Assembly: GCA_027704905.1 (NCBI GenBank)
Contig: CM051022.1
Coordinates: 11,654,128 to 11,718,127, forward strand
Reading direction: 5' to 3'
Length of the DNA: 64,000 nucleotides
DNA from: Muraenolepis orangiensis
Taxonomy: Eukaryota > Chordata > Actinopteri > Gadiformes > Muraenolepididae
Shown here one piece after another: positions 47,171-58,420 of the stretch. The translations under genes were made by a program, and so were the position numbers. Numbering within the stretch: the first letter of the stretch is position 1; each line of letters starts with the position of its first letter. Below the pieces are notes generated by a model. It did no database searches. It was not told where the DNA came from and saw only the letters and a list, made by a program, of their open reading frames with translations.

Positions 47171-50100
47171 AAAAGTTTTTTTAGAATGGGGCCAGATGTT
47201 AATGACTCAATAAATAATCAGTAATGGTGTCGTTCGTTGTACAGTTGTACTACACAGTAGAGACGTGGATAAAACTGCGTGTCATCATTTCTGGGTTCAA
47301 CACATTTATCATGCAAATAAAAAAAATAGCCTTTGTCAAAAAAACAAACAAACACACTAGACCGCTTCAAATGCCCTAAAACCTTTTGAAGAAACTAGTG
47401 CATTTGTTTATGATGTTCCGCTGTTGACTTTTATCAGGGTTTGTGTCAATGTGAAACGAACTCGATACAACTTAACCATTATGTGTGTTTATTAACGTTG
47501 AGGCTGCTGCGTTCAGCGATTAAAATGCTAAAGTTTCTCAATTTATTTTTGTTTGTTTCCCCCCCCGACGTCAAGCCAGGTTTATCGGCTCCATGACTCA
47601 CTCTCTAAATTAGTCTTAAGTGATTTATTGAATTTCCATTCTTCCATTTTCTGCGCTGTTGGCACCACTATATTTTCTAAAAATAAAAATATATATAAAA
47701 AATAATTCTGTTTTAGCGTTCTGTTCATTTGTAAAAAGAAAAAAGTTCTAAAACTTTAGATTTAATATTTGTTCCAATGGTTGTTTGAGAATAATGTTTT
47801 ATTGTGAAAGTATGCAGATTTTCTTCCATCCAGAGAGGGCAGGTGTTTCGGCTCGGGAGTCGCAGTGTGACCCTGCGTTCGAGCTGTACACGGAGGTCGG
47901 AATTTCCCGGTTCCAGCCAGGAACTTTCAACTGGAACGCCCCCCCCCCCCCCCCCCCCCTCAGGTCAGGTTTTCCACCCTGGAGGTCGGAGCACCGAGTT
48001 CGCTATTACCGGTTTAAATTGTATTTTTACACCACTTCTATACTAAATGACAGTCACTCGCCTAATGTCCATATACAGACTAGCCTACAAATACACCTTA
48101 CCCCCCCCCTCCCTATTGATTGACATGTACAAGAGAGGAATTAAATCAAGATGTTTAATCGCCATGAGAAAGATTGCCTAACCCTGACCTGCCCCTTAAA
48201 AACAAACTTCAAACAGTGATGAGTCATGTCGGTTCTTTCGTATAGGAGACTCCCCTTGAGTGAGTCGATATATAAAATAAACACACGGTAATAAGTAGAT
48301 TAAAGTAGTCTGTTTCTGCTTGTACTTCCAAGAGAATTGTGTGTCTTGTGAAGTCCAACCAAAGGTGAACATTTAAATTAAAATCACTAACTAACGTTGA
48401 ACATGAAGGTGCGGACAGAATTTCTAAAAGGTAGAGAGAGAGAGAGCGAGAGAGCGCGAGAGAGAGTGGTGTTCGACAGACTGAGAGTGTGATCCCCTTC
48501 TGGCTCGGTCCATCGAGCACAGTACTAACACCTGCGCCCATGCTAAGGTCATAGGTCAGGGTATTGACACTGTTAATGAAAGCATCTCCCAGATGGCATA
48601 TGTGTGTATATTTAGTTTACTTAGGATGGTCTCTCTCGGTTGTGACCACAGTGTGATATGTGTCTGAGTCGCAGACATGAAAGAAGCACCATGCTATTAT
48701 GTTGTGGTTGTGTTAGGTACTTGGTATATGAAAGTATGGTCTCGCTCTCGCTCTCGCTCTCTCTGATCAAACTGTAGCACACAATTGTGAAATGACTTGA
48801 CTAGCAGTTCCTTGTAGGAACNNNNNNNNNNNNNNNNNNNNNNNNNNNNNNNNNNNNNNNNNNNNNNNNNNNNNNNNNNNNNNNNNNNNNNNNNNNNNNN
48901 NNNNNNNNNNNNNNNNNNNNNNNNNNNNNNNNNNNNNNNNNNNNNNNNNNNNNNNNNNNNNNNNNNNNNNNNNNNNNNNNNNNNNNNNNNNNNNNNNNNN
49001 NNNNNNNNNNNNNNNNNNNNNNNNNNNNNNNNNNNNNNNNNNNNNNNNNNNNNNNNNNNNNNNNNNNNNNNNNNNNNNNNNNNNNNNNNNNNNNNNNNNN
49101 NNNNNNNNNNNNNNNNNNNNNNNNNNNNNNNNNNNNNNNNNNNNNNNNNNNNNNNNNNNNNNNNNNNNNNNNNNNNNNNNNNNNNNNNNNNNNNNNNNNN
49201 NNNNNNNNNNNNNNNNNNNNNNNNNNNNNNNNNNNNNNNNNNNNNNNNNNNNNNNNNNNNNNNNNNNNNNNNNNNNNNNNNNNNNNNNNNNNNNNNNNNN
49301 NNNNNNNNNNNNNNNNNNNNNNNNNNNNNNNNNNNNNNNNNNNNNNNNNNNNNNNNNNNNNNNNNNNNNNNNNNNNNNNNNNNNNNNNNNNNNNNNNNNN
49401 NNNNNNNNNNNNNNNNNNNNNNNNNNNNNNNNNNNNNNNNNNNNNNNNNNNNNNNNNNNNNNNNNNNNNNNNNNNNNNNNNNNNNNNNNNNNNNNNNNNN
49501 NNNNNNNNNNNNNNNNNNNNNNNNNNNNNNNNNNNNNNNNNNNNNNNNNNNNNNNNNNNNNNNNNNNNNNNNNNNNNNNNNNNNNNNNNNNNNNNNNNNN
49601 NNNNNNNNNNNNNNNNNNNNNNNNNNNNNNNNNNNNNNNNNNNNNNNNNNNNNNNNNNNNNNNNNNNNNNNNNNNNNNNNNNNNNNNNNNNNNNNNNNNN
49701 NNNNNNNNNNNNNNNNNNNNNNNNNNNNNNNNNNNNNNNNNNNNNNNNNNNNNNNNNNNNNNNNNNNNNNNNNNNNNNNNNNNNNNNNNNNNNNNNNNNN
49801 NNNNNNNNNNNNNNNNNNNNNGAGAATACTGCAGGTGGTCTGCGAAACGTATCGATCAACACAACGTTTTAATTGTTGTGTGTGTTGGGGGGTGATTACA
49901 ACACAGTGTTTGTTGTAGCTGAAGCGGGATACGAAGTAGTCCAACAGGTTGGTACCCCTGGGTGAAGGGCTTGTGGGTGTATATCTCTTGAGCACTTTAT
50001 CTCTGGACAGCTGCTGCTCTGTGATATTAGCTACCAGGGAAACGTTCCAACAGGCACAACAAACAGGATTATAATGAGATGTATGATGGTGATAATGTTC

Positions 50101-50470
50101 AACTTTGATTCTCTCTCTCTCTCTCCCCCTCTCAGTGTCTCTCTTTCTCGCCCTCTGTTGCTCTCCAATCAATCTTCACCTTTCCTATTTCACAGATGTG
50201 ACCTCCCCCCCCCCCCCCCACCAATACCACCGTGGTTTATTCCAGCCCTCCTCACCTGGGAGCCAACCTTCTGGGCTCTTGGTCATGATCCCGGCCCAGC
50301 TAATCCTGCGTCCAGAATAGTTCATCAGCAGAGGGGTGGGGGGGGGGGGGGTGCTGACTGTGCCCTCTGTCTGGTAGGCCCTGCCATGTGTTTTATTTTT
50401 AAGTAAGTAAGACAGTCATAGGCAAGATAGGATCCACAAAAAAATATTGACTAAAACTAGTACAATTGCG
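47171..50470. other. Intergenic region wasl-lmod2 with assembly gap
   Basis: Convergent 3' ends flank this interval. It has no supportable gene. Poly-C runs occur at about 47940-47959 and 50207-50219, and a poly-G at about 50340-50351. Confidence 0.6.
48822..49821. other. Assembly gap (1,000 N)
   Basis: Exactly 1,000 N, a round number that suggests a placeholder length. The right flank resumes at GAGAATACTG. The left flank has (GCTCTC)n/(CT)n, a likely reason for the break. Confidence 0.99.
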
Positions 50471-50478
50471 TAATGCGT

Positions 50479-50493
50479 TTTATTCACTTTATT
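50479..50493 (-). terminator. lmod2: Probable lmod2 polyadenylation signals
   Basis: Two minus-strand AATAAA hexamers (TTTATT at 50479-50484 and 50488-50493), about 490 bp past the lmod2 stop. Confidence 0.5.
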
Positions 50494-50972
50494 TACTGAC
50501 TTATTCACATAAATTGTATTGTGCCATTTCACACACGTTTAACTTGAATACACACACGTATGAATAACACTGACCTTTTCTGTCTATTAAACCCTATACT
50601 GTACTCTTTACTATATCCTTTAGATAGCAAAAACTGTCTTATCGTTGTGTACAATTCAACCAAATATATACAATTTTACAAGAATGTATTCCGTTATAAA
50701 AACAGCAATTAAAGACCAAAACTATGGACACAGATAATTGAAATAAAAAAAATCCTTATAAATGAGCGTACTAGAAAATAGAAGTCGATTTTTGAAGTGT
50801 ACTCATAATATTCCAGTGTTGCAGTCCAATTTTTAAATCATTAATAGAGAGAGTTTCTCCTCTGCGATGGCTGTGATCGCCGGGCAGTTTATCCTTCATG
50901 GTCACCTGTTCTTTACGCTGTATACTTGTATTCAAAAATGTCATATTTGCAAGGCTGGTGTTCTCCAATCGT

Positions 50973-50999
50973 TTATTGGATAGGCTCTGGCAGTTGCAC
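50973..50999 (-). CDS. lmod2: lmod2 exon 6 (last, 8 codons)
   Basis: After acceptor AATTTTCAG, encodes V-Q-L-P-E-P-I-Q and TAA, like the short V-E-V-P-E-A-L-R ending of mammalian LMOD2. The phase agrees with exon 5. The stop codon overlaps an AATAAA. Confidence 0.8.
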   Translation of the reverse strand: MQLPEPIQ

Positions 51000-53900
51000 C
51001 TGAAAATTCAGCACATGTCAGATTCAAAGAAAGAAAGTAAGAAATACAATACATAAATCATAAAAAATACAATTGAAATACTTGAGAGATACTTAACAGA
51101 TCGAAATACACGTTTACGGTAATCATGCTTGAACTTGGCGACGAAAAGACGCCACATTGTAAAAAAAACCACAGGCCCGACAACCGCCGTGGTTAGCTAG
51201 CAGCGCTGTTTGTCGACGGGCTGTTTTGTGTTGTGGTAACGAGCCGGGGTCTTTCTTTATCAAAAGCTTTAGTGAAGCGCGCCTATTAATAGTGGCTCAG
51301 AGTGTCTGGAATTTCACAGCTCCGCGACCCCCGGCGTCCGAGGTCAACGCTGATTTTCCACTGTCGTGTTGTAACAAGCTTAGTGCTAAAGCATTACGCT
51401 AGCTAATGTTTAGCTCAGAGTTGTTTTGGTTTTTAAGTAACATCCTTAACCAAAATAATAACAATTTAGAATAATTGTAACCGATAACTCCTGACAAATT
51501 GTTATGTTATTAATAATGCTAATTATTATAATAATAAGAAGAAGAAGAATAATAGTAGTAGGCCACAGCAAATTACTTCTGTAATGAGTTGTGGTTCGTT
51601 CATTGCGGCGTGGTTCGTTCATGTGTTTCCTCAGCTGTCTTTGTGTTTGTGAATCTGTCCCTTTTTCTAATGTTAATTTTTTTTCTTTTTCTGGTCTGGT
51701 GCCCTGCTGACAATTGCATTTTTCTAATTGGGTCTCTCTCTCTCTGCCTTGTTTTTTTCTATCTTTCCTGTAACCTCACCACCGTGCTGGGTGGCGGTGC
51801 TTGGTGGCGGTGCTTCTCTTTTGCCGGTCTTTACGATGATTAACGAGCAAGGCACAGGGATTGGCTCAGACTTACATGGGCCTTTTGTCGTTAGGGCAAA
51901 AAACTAAACAAAAGAAACCTCACTCACTTTGCCAAAATTATTAATTATTTTGTTTGTCTGTGTGAAAGAATGCGTTGCAATTAAAGTGACCATCAATAGA
52001 CCCGGTGGATTTCACATATTTGCTTTGATTCTGCACTCAAAATAGCAGTTGAATGCGTGCAAATGGTTACCCTATGCCTCTCACCGGTGCTCTTTTTTCG
52101 TAGAACAATCTTTGACTTCATCGTCCCTTTCCCTTAACACCCCCTTTAAGTCATTGTGTGGGCGATCAAACGCCCTGCGCCCCGCGTGACCTTTTGAACC
52201 TATTGTTACAGAGACGACAGTGTCCTCATGTGACTCTACAGTCTGCTGTAGGTCGGCATGGCGACAACTGATGACAAAAAGATGACCAATCGCTGCACTC
52301 GTTCACCCTGAAGACCAGTACCAATCAGGAGTTTGATCAATGCCTGGCACTGGTGTTTGGCACCTGGCACGTTGACATGGTGTCCTCATCCTACCCTCGT
52401 TTGTCCTTGTTTGTGTAATCCCAACCACCTGTGTTGATTACTGAGACCGTTTTCACCATACTTCTTCCTGTCTATAACCCCGCCCCTTTCCTTTTCTCTT
52501 TCCACGACTAACTGTCACTAGCTCTGCTCTTTTCGTTCTCTCTCTCTCCACTACTGTACTTACTGTCACTCGCTCTGCCCCTTTTCTCTCTTCACCGTGC
52601 TACTTCCTGTCTGTCTAGCTCCGCCCCTTTCATTCTCTCTCTCCACTACTGTACTTACGGTCACTCGCTCTGCCCCTTTTCTCTCTTCACCGTGCTACTT
52701 CCTGTCTGTCTAGCTCCGCCCCTTTCGTTCTCTCTCTCCACTACTGTACTTACGGTCACTAGCTCTGCTCCTTTCCCTCTCTTCACCATGCTACTTCCTG
52801 TCTCTAGCTCCGCCCCTTTCCTTCTCCCTCCACTACTACACTACCGTAGTTCCAGTCCGTGGCTCTGCCCCTTTCCTCTCTCCCCCTCCCCGCCACTCGG
52901 CGCCCTGCTCACTCACCCGCTTCAGGCTCCTCAGGTTGCTGCAGCGGATGGACTCCATCAGCTGGTCGTGGGACGACCTCAGGGGCGTGGAGGGTCTGCT
53001 GCAGCCGCCGCCGCCGCCCTCCTCCCCTCGCCGGTCCAGCCCCACGGGCCTCAGCGCGTTCTTCAGCTCCTTCAGGATGCTCCCCGTCTCCCCCGTAGCC
53101 TCCGGCCCCCTCTTCTCCTTGCTCTTCTTCCCTTTCTTCCTCTTCCCTTCACCCCTGGGCTTCTTCCCCACCGCCCCGCCGGCCCTGCCTCCCTCCTCGT
53201 GCGCCCGGATCACCGCCGCGATCGTCCTGGTCGGCTTTGCCGCCTTTTTCCTCGCCGCGGCAGCGCCCTCCTCCTTCTCCCGGTGGGGCAGTGGGGGAGG
53301 TGGTGGGGGCGGGGGAGGAGGGGGAGGCGGCGGCGGCGGCGGGGGGGAGGAGGAGGCGGAGCCTGGGTTTTGGACACTGCGTTGCCGCTGTTCCGAGGGA
53401 GTTTGGGTGAGGACCAGGGGGAGGCCAGGGGAGAGGAAGTGCTCTTGCTTTTCTGCAGAGAAAAAGGCAAAGATGATAGTATATTTGTAACTATTATAAA
53501 TTACACATGTATATGGTTTTGTGCATGTGTTTCAAATGTGGTTGAAAACCTTAACCACTATACCCTTCTTTAAAAATAATAATAATAACGGTCTCATACC
53601 AGTGCAGTGGTGCGAGGGTTAACGGCCCCCTCTGTCGCCCCCTGCTGGCTCCTGCTGGTTCTGCAGTCTCTGCTCCTGCACCCTCTTCTGTCTCTGGTGG
53701 TCCTGATTCCGGGTCAGAATGCCCGTCATACTCATCCGGGGTCCGGGGAGGTTGAACTGGTAGCCCAGTTTGATCAGCGTGTGGTTCTCCCTCAGGATCT
53801 TCACCATCTCCATCTCCACCTGAAAGACAAGGCGTGGGTGGGCGGGTCCAGGAGACAGTGCTCAGGGGGAGGTTTAGAAAGTGAGAGAGTGGCATGAGGT

Positions 53901-56883
53901 TGCATTGGAAGAGCTCTTTTTGATCCAGTTTCACATTCCCTCTTTTTCTTTTGTCTCCTGTGGTTGCAAAGACTACAGAAAACAGTGATGGCGAAAGGGG
54001 GACACAAAGAGAGTTTGAGAGGAAGAAAGAAATGGTCAAAAGCTCAAAGGGGGTACAACGGACAAGAATGCTCCCCATCATCATGTAGGCTAACCCCACC
54101 GCGACATATAGCCACTTTCACATGCCGTCTCTCGCGTCATTAAAGAATCCCTATTTTTCCACCAGGTGTGATGTTGCTCCACATGGTGATGTCACACATG
54201 GAAGACTGTCTTCCCACGGACACCCAATCATGACTCTTCAGTCACATACAAACTGGGAGGCTGGAGTCGGATCTCTCCGTCCTACAGTACATCCCCGGGT
54301 GGACAGTCCCACAGGTGGTGTCACAAGCGGATAATGGTGCACCCACCCTCACACCTAATGGTGGTGGTAAAATTCCCCAGTCCACCAACCTGTCCACCGC
54401 ACATGTGCCTCTGGTTGTGGAAGCGCAGCTCGGTCAGGGTGTGGTTGTGCGGGAGGGCCTGGACCAGCGCCATGACCCCCTTCCCGCTCACGTAGTTGGA
54501 CTCTACGTTGATGCTGACGATGGACGAGTTCTCCCGCAGGGTCTTGGCGATGGCCAGAGCCACCGGGTCATCGGCCCGAGTGTTGGCCAGGCTGAAGGTC
54601 CGAACGTGACTGTTGGACCTCAGGGCCTCCGCGAACCGGATCAGGTTCTCCTGAGGAGGAGAGAGTTGGTCGTGATTCTATTTTGGGATGGAATCCCCTA
54701 GGAGCTGGCTGGAGACATGGGTCAGCATGCTCTCCAGTGGTTAGGCTCCCACCCGAAAAAATACTGGGTTGTCCAAAGCCAGCTGTCAACTATAAACATC
54801 CTTGACAAATCACTACCTTCTGATTCATGCCAGGCTAAATTACTAAATCCTAAATGGAGGATGGGCTGGTTTGTAGTTTGAGCCTATTTCATGTTACCTG
54901 TGATGTGTCTGAGTGGCACATGTAGCCATTGCTTGTGTTAGAGTAATCACTGTCCTAATTTGTCCTCACTGTATGAGGCGAAGTTAAAATCTTGCCGTCG
55001 ATCACGTTGTTGGCTAGCTGTTGCACTCGCATGCTAGGAAGCTGATAGCTTCAAATCAGCCGACACTGAGGTACAAACAAACAAGAACTTAAAAAATACT
55101 TTATCAAGCATAGAGACTGATGACCTGTACAGTCGACACAGTGAAGCACAGACGTACTTGTGCTAGAAGGTTCTACTGCTAGAGGACATGGAGAATATAT
55201 TCCATATCCTCACCCTGGTTTACCTGTGAGATGTCGTCAATGTTGTTGAGGTTGACCTCTGTTAGTTCCGGGTCATCGCTGAGGATACGCTCCAGGACGT
55301 CGTCCACCACGGTGGGGTTCCCGGTGGCGTTGCAGTCCGCAGCTGGAGGGGGCGGAGTCACAGGAATAGGCTCCAACCTCTGAGGTTTTAAAAGTCTCGG
55401 CATGTCACTCTGTGTCAAAAGAGCCGGCTCCTTTGGCTGTTCTGGTTTTGATTTAGACTCTTCCTCCTCCTTTGCCTCCTCCTCTTCCTCCTCCTCTGTC
55501 ACCAACTCCTCTTCTTCCTCTTCCTCTTCCTCCTCCTCTGTCTCCAACTCCTCTTCTTCCTCACTCTCTTCATCCTGGTCTTCATGTTCTTCCTCATCTT
55601 CGTCTTCCACCTTTTCAAACACAGATATCTTTCTCTCTTTCTCGGTGTCTTCATCTTGTTCATCCTCTGCCTCACTGCTGTTTTCTGTCACGCATTCCGC
55701 CTCTTGTTCCCCATCCTGTGATTGGTTGATTTTGAAAAAAACAAGTTCCAATTAATTCCTAAAAATTGATTTCTACACAAAAATGTTACGAATATTTAGG
55801 AAAAGGTCTTTGCTCTTGCATACTTATTTTATATTCCTTCAAATGGCTGTGCATATGACATAATAATGTTCCTCTACTTAACATGTGTTACATAATAATA
55901 TTATGTATAATAGGGTCTGGCACTTTTGCGACAGTGCTGTGCTTTACGTGACTTTCGGTTTAATGTCACTGGCTTTCTGTTTGGTGAATTGTGTTCAATA
56001 AATATCGTAGAAAGCTCTGACAACGGCACCAGTTAGTCTCCGTTATTCAATAACGAATCGGTGGTGGCGTAGGGAAACCTGACGTTATTCACATTGACAA
56101 TGATGAACGCGGCTACTCAAGACACAGAATTTCAGCTGCCCCCTGAATTTCATAAGATATCTTCGCCAAAATCCACATTGGTCACTGAATTACGGTCTTA
56201 TTATAGCAACGATGACAGCACCCAGCGGGTGCCCGCATAATTCCGCTCCCTTGCCCCACCAAGTGGCCAACTCAGGAGCTGCAACTGGAAGAGATGCCCT
56301 GATTGGTCAAAAAATTAGCTGGGATCTGGGGTCTCACATCGAGATTGGCTCATACTGAGGCAAACGCAGTGAACTCGATATTCTAACAGAGCATTTCATG
56401 GCTAACGGATGGCTATGGCATTTCTAACCAATTACACTCAACAATTGATACGTACAGCACCGTTAATAACATACTTAATACTTTTGTTAAGTAATAATCC
56501 ATTTCCATTGGAAATGAATTAAATTGTATCCAATGGATCATATCCTAACTTACAACATTTTGTCATGTTTTACGAAAAAAATACAACGAAAATGACTTCA
56601 AACCAACCGGTTTAGGACTGCCCCCTCCGATCTCATCTTCCATCAGTTTCCGCGTCTCGCACTCCCAGTATTTCATGAGCGCGTCCCGGCTGAAGGTCCC
56701 CGTGGGGGTCTTGTCCGTCTGGTCCCTCTGTCTCAGACCTGTGGGTACGTTGGCGTCGGGGTCGATGTCCGACAACTCCTTCTCCAGCTCCGCCAGCTCC
56801 TCGGGGCTGAGGGACGCCAGGAGCTCGTCCTCGTCCACATCTTCGTACTTACTGAGCTCCCGCCGATAGCCAAAAAAGCTCAT
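50973..56883 (-). CDS. lmod2: Leiomodin-2, six coding exons, two frame breaks
   Basis: Leiomodins nucleate actin filaments and work at thin-filament pointed ends in striated muscle. Coding exons (minus): 56608-56883, 55224-55715, 54390-54650, 53600-53819, 52917-53452, 50973-50999. All introns are phase 0, for about 603 residues. Content in order: tropomyosin/actin-binding N-terminus (MSFFGYRRELSKYEDVDEDEL..), TPTGTFSRDALMKYWE; a long Glu-rich acidic segment; GNPTVVDDVLERI and EVNLNNIDDIS opening the leucine-rich repeat domain; LTELRFHNQRH and LPGPRMSMTGILTRN; a poly-Pro stretch; a Lys-rich stretch; the C-terminal WH2-like LMESIRCSNLRSLKR; and a final VQLPEPIQ. Poly-Pro plus WH2 separates it from tropomodulins, and adjacency to wasl/asb15 indicates lmod2 rather than lmod1 or lmod3. 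One-base breaks occur in homopolymers at 53626-53630 and 53341-53347; either the assembly is wrong or this allele is damaged. Confidence 0.92.
51001..52916 (-). other. lmod2: lmod2 last intron
   Basis: About 1.9 kb. 51.0-52.4 kb is unique, AT-rich sequence with nothing recognisable. 52.46-52.90 kb is a 95-bp minisatellite. Confidence 0.7.
52460..52900. repeat. 95-bp minisatellite in lmod2 intron
   Basis: Blocks 'ctctctccactactgtactt', then gtcactcgctctgcccc, then 'cttcaccgtgctacttcctg', then tagctccgcccctttc recur about every 95 bp (CCACTACT near 52548, 52643 and 52738, a diverged one near 52830). About four copies. It directly abuts the donor of exon 5. Confidence 0.88.
52917..53452 (-). 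CDS. lmod2: lmod2 exon 5 (poly-Pro, basic, WH2)
   Basis: Acceptor CTCTGCAG, donor GTGAGT. Begins KSKSTSSPLASPWSSPKLPRN, matching the SPWSSPKLP block of LMOD2. One base is missing in the poly-C (minus) run at 53341-53347. Downstream of it the proper frame gives poly-Pro, PHREKEEGAAAARKKAAKPT and VIRAHEE, then ILKELKNALRPV, SRPSTPLRSSHDQLMESIRC and LRSLKR. Confidence 0.88.
53600..53819 (-). CDS. lmod2: lmod2 exon 4 (end of LRR domain)
   Basis: VEMEMVKILRENHTLIKLGY, NLPGPRMSMTGILTRN, QRQKRVQEQ. One extra base in the C5 run (+ strand 53626-53630) forces a premature TAA at 53619-53621. Without it the exon ends in phase 0 at donor GTATGA. Confidence 0.88.
54390..54650 (-). CDS. lmod2: lmod2 exon 3 (LRR domain)
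   Basis: ENLIRFAEALRSNSHVRTFS, LANTRADDPVALAIAKTL.., NVESNYVSGKGVMALVQAL, LTELRFHNQRHMCGGQ. 87 codons, phase 0, donor GTTGGT. Confidence 0.93.
55224..55715 (-). CDS. lmod2: lmod2 exon 2 (acidic region)
   Basis: DGEQEAECVTENSSEAEDEQ, then two Glu-rich runs of about 10 residues, KPEQPKEPALL, and the conserved GNPTVVDDVLERILSDDPEL and EVNLNNIDDISQ. 164 codons. Low complexity makes this exon prone to length polymorphism. Confidence 0.92.
56608..56883 (-). CDS. lmod2: lmod2 exon 1
   Basis: 92 codons from ATG at 56881-56883. MSFFGYRRELSKYEDVDEDE matches the family start, then LLASLSPEELAELEKELSDI and PTGTFSRDALMKYWECETRK. Donor GTTGGT, phase 0. Confidence 0.94.
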
Positions 56884-57950
56884 GGCTAAAGCGGTGTATA
56901 AACCGGTCGATCACCACTGGATTTTTGTTTTTCAATCCAGCGTCCAACAGCCCCGACCGAAGGAATTTTGTAATTATTTTCAAAAATGTTAAAATCAAAG
57001 TTTTGTGTTCAGATAAAACCCTCCAGGGCCACCATAAAGTCCTGGGTCATCTGTGGCCTTCGACGACGTCGGCGGTTGGGTTAAGACGCCCTTCTACCCG
57101 AGGGATCTTTCTGGACCCCTTTGTCTTGGTTACTAGCTCTCCAAAACAGGGGCCCCAGGTCTGATAACAGCAAGCCCACCCCCCACCCCCCCCCTTAACC
57201 CTTGGTCTAAACTGGATCGGGCCCGCTCAGCTGCATCAACACGGGTCTGGATTTGGGTGCTGGGTGCTTGTGGGTGGATATGTGTGTGTGTGTGTGTGGG
57301 GCTTCCATGCGTCTGTGTCTGTCTTCCCCTGTTCTAATCTCTCCAGCTGCTGTTGAGGCCTTAAGAGAGGGGCCAGAGGGGGGGGGCCGGTGGGTTGTAG
57401 GGGACAGGGTTGAGAACACCACCCCCTCCCACCCCCCCCCTCCCATCATGACACATCGTCTTTTTTGGGAAGTGCTGCACTGAGAGATGGTGCTACAAAA
57501 AGACAGTGAGCTCAGTGAGTGTGTGAGCGGACACAGAAGCCGGTCACCTGTCGGATTGGCTTTGTTTGTTTGTGTCCAAAATGAGGGCCGTCGACAAATT
57601 AAGAGCGTGTTGCGAGAAGGAGCGAGAAGAAGCACACATGAGTGACGCGTAGGGTCTAGCTTTTTCAGAATTCCTTTGGAAAAAAAATATCATACTTGAG
57701 GAAAATCGGAAAGGGTGTCGATTAGGGGCGTTAGCTATGGGTTATTCGTCACATATCCTTTGAGTGTCCAACTGTCCATAACCCTTCGATGTCTCTTCAT
57801 GGCATCGACGGATTGTTATATCATCGACATACTAGCCACATTCAACTGCAATTATTTTTAATTCAGACATTTTAAAGAGGGAGGAGGTAAGATTACAATG
57901 TATTGTACACAATGTCACAACCAAAAAAAACCAACACTTCTAATACTATT
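56884..57950. other. Intergenic region between lmod2 and asb15
   Basis: Upstream of lmod2 (minus), so it should hold the lmod2 promoter. I did not find a convincing CArG or MEF2 site close to the start. Poly-C/poly-G runs occur near 57179-57192 and 57421-57441. No gene is visible on either strand. Confidence 0.5.
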
Positions 57951-57958
57951 ATTGTTTC

Positions 57959-58009
57959 TTTATTATAAATTAATTTAAAATATCACTTGTTCATCATCAT
58001 GTATTTATT
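57959..58009 (-). terminator. asb15: Candidate asb15 polyadenylation signals
   Basis: Minus-strand AATAAA hexamers at 57959-57964 and 58004-58009, about 410-460 bp after the stop, in AT-rich sequence. Confidence 0.45.
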
Positions 58010-58420
58010 ACAAAATATGTATATAAACTACACATTGATCCAAGGGTCACAGTTTTACCAACAATATTTGCGTTCATATAACATATGTATATGTATCGAT
58101 ATCATTCCCAAGAAATGAAAACTGTCAAAATACATATCTTTGTGCGAAATAGCCTTAAATAAACTCAGAACTTTAAGCTTTTAAACAAGACATTTTGACG
58201 GTCAAAGCTGGAGACAAAATATTTGTGGCTCGCCAAAAAACGTAAACAACCAACATTTTTAGAGTGACTGAGTTACAGGCCCCACTGCCAAATTCCACCG
58301 GCATTCGGCCAGTGGCCGGTGTTAACGTCAAGCCCTGATTATCAATCGCAACTATTAATAGGGTCCACTCATGGTCATCATCCCCTTACCCCCAAATACA
58401 CGCCCACGATCGGTGATGGA

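Noticed and set aside
48697..50172. Very long minus-strand open frame
   Set aside because: It runs through the 1,000-N gap, so the length is an artefact.
56563..56607. Continuation of lmod2 exon 1 to its in-frame stop
   Set aside because: The residues after SPKP do not match the family, and donor GTTGGT joins exon 2 in phase 0.
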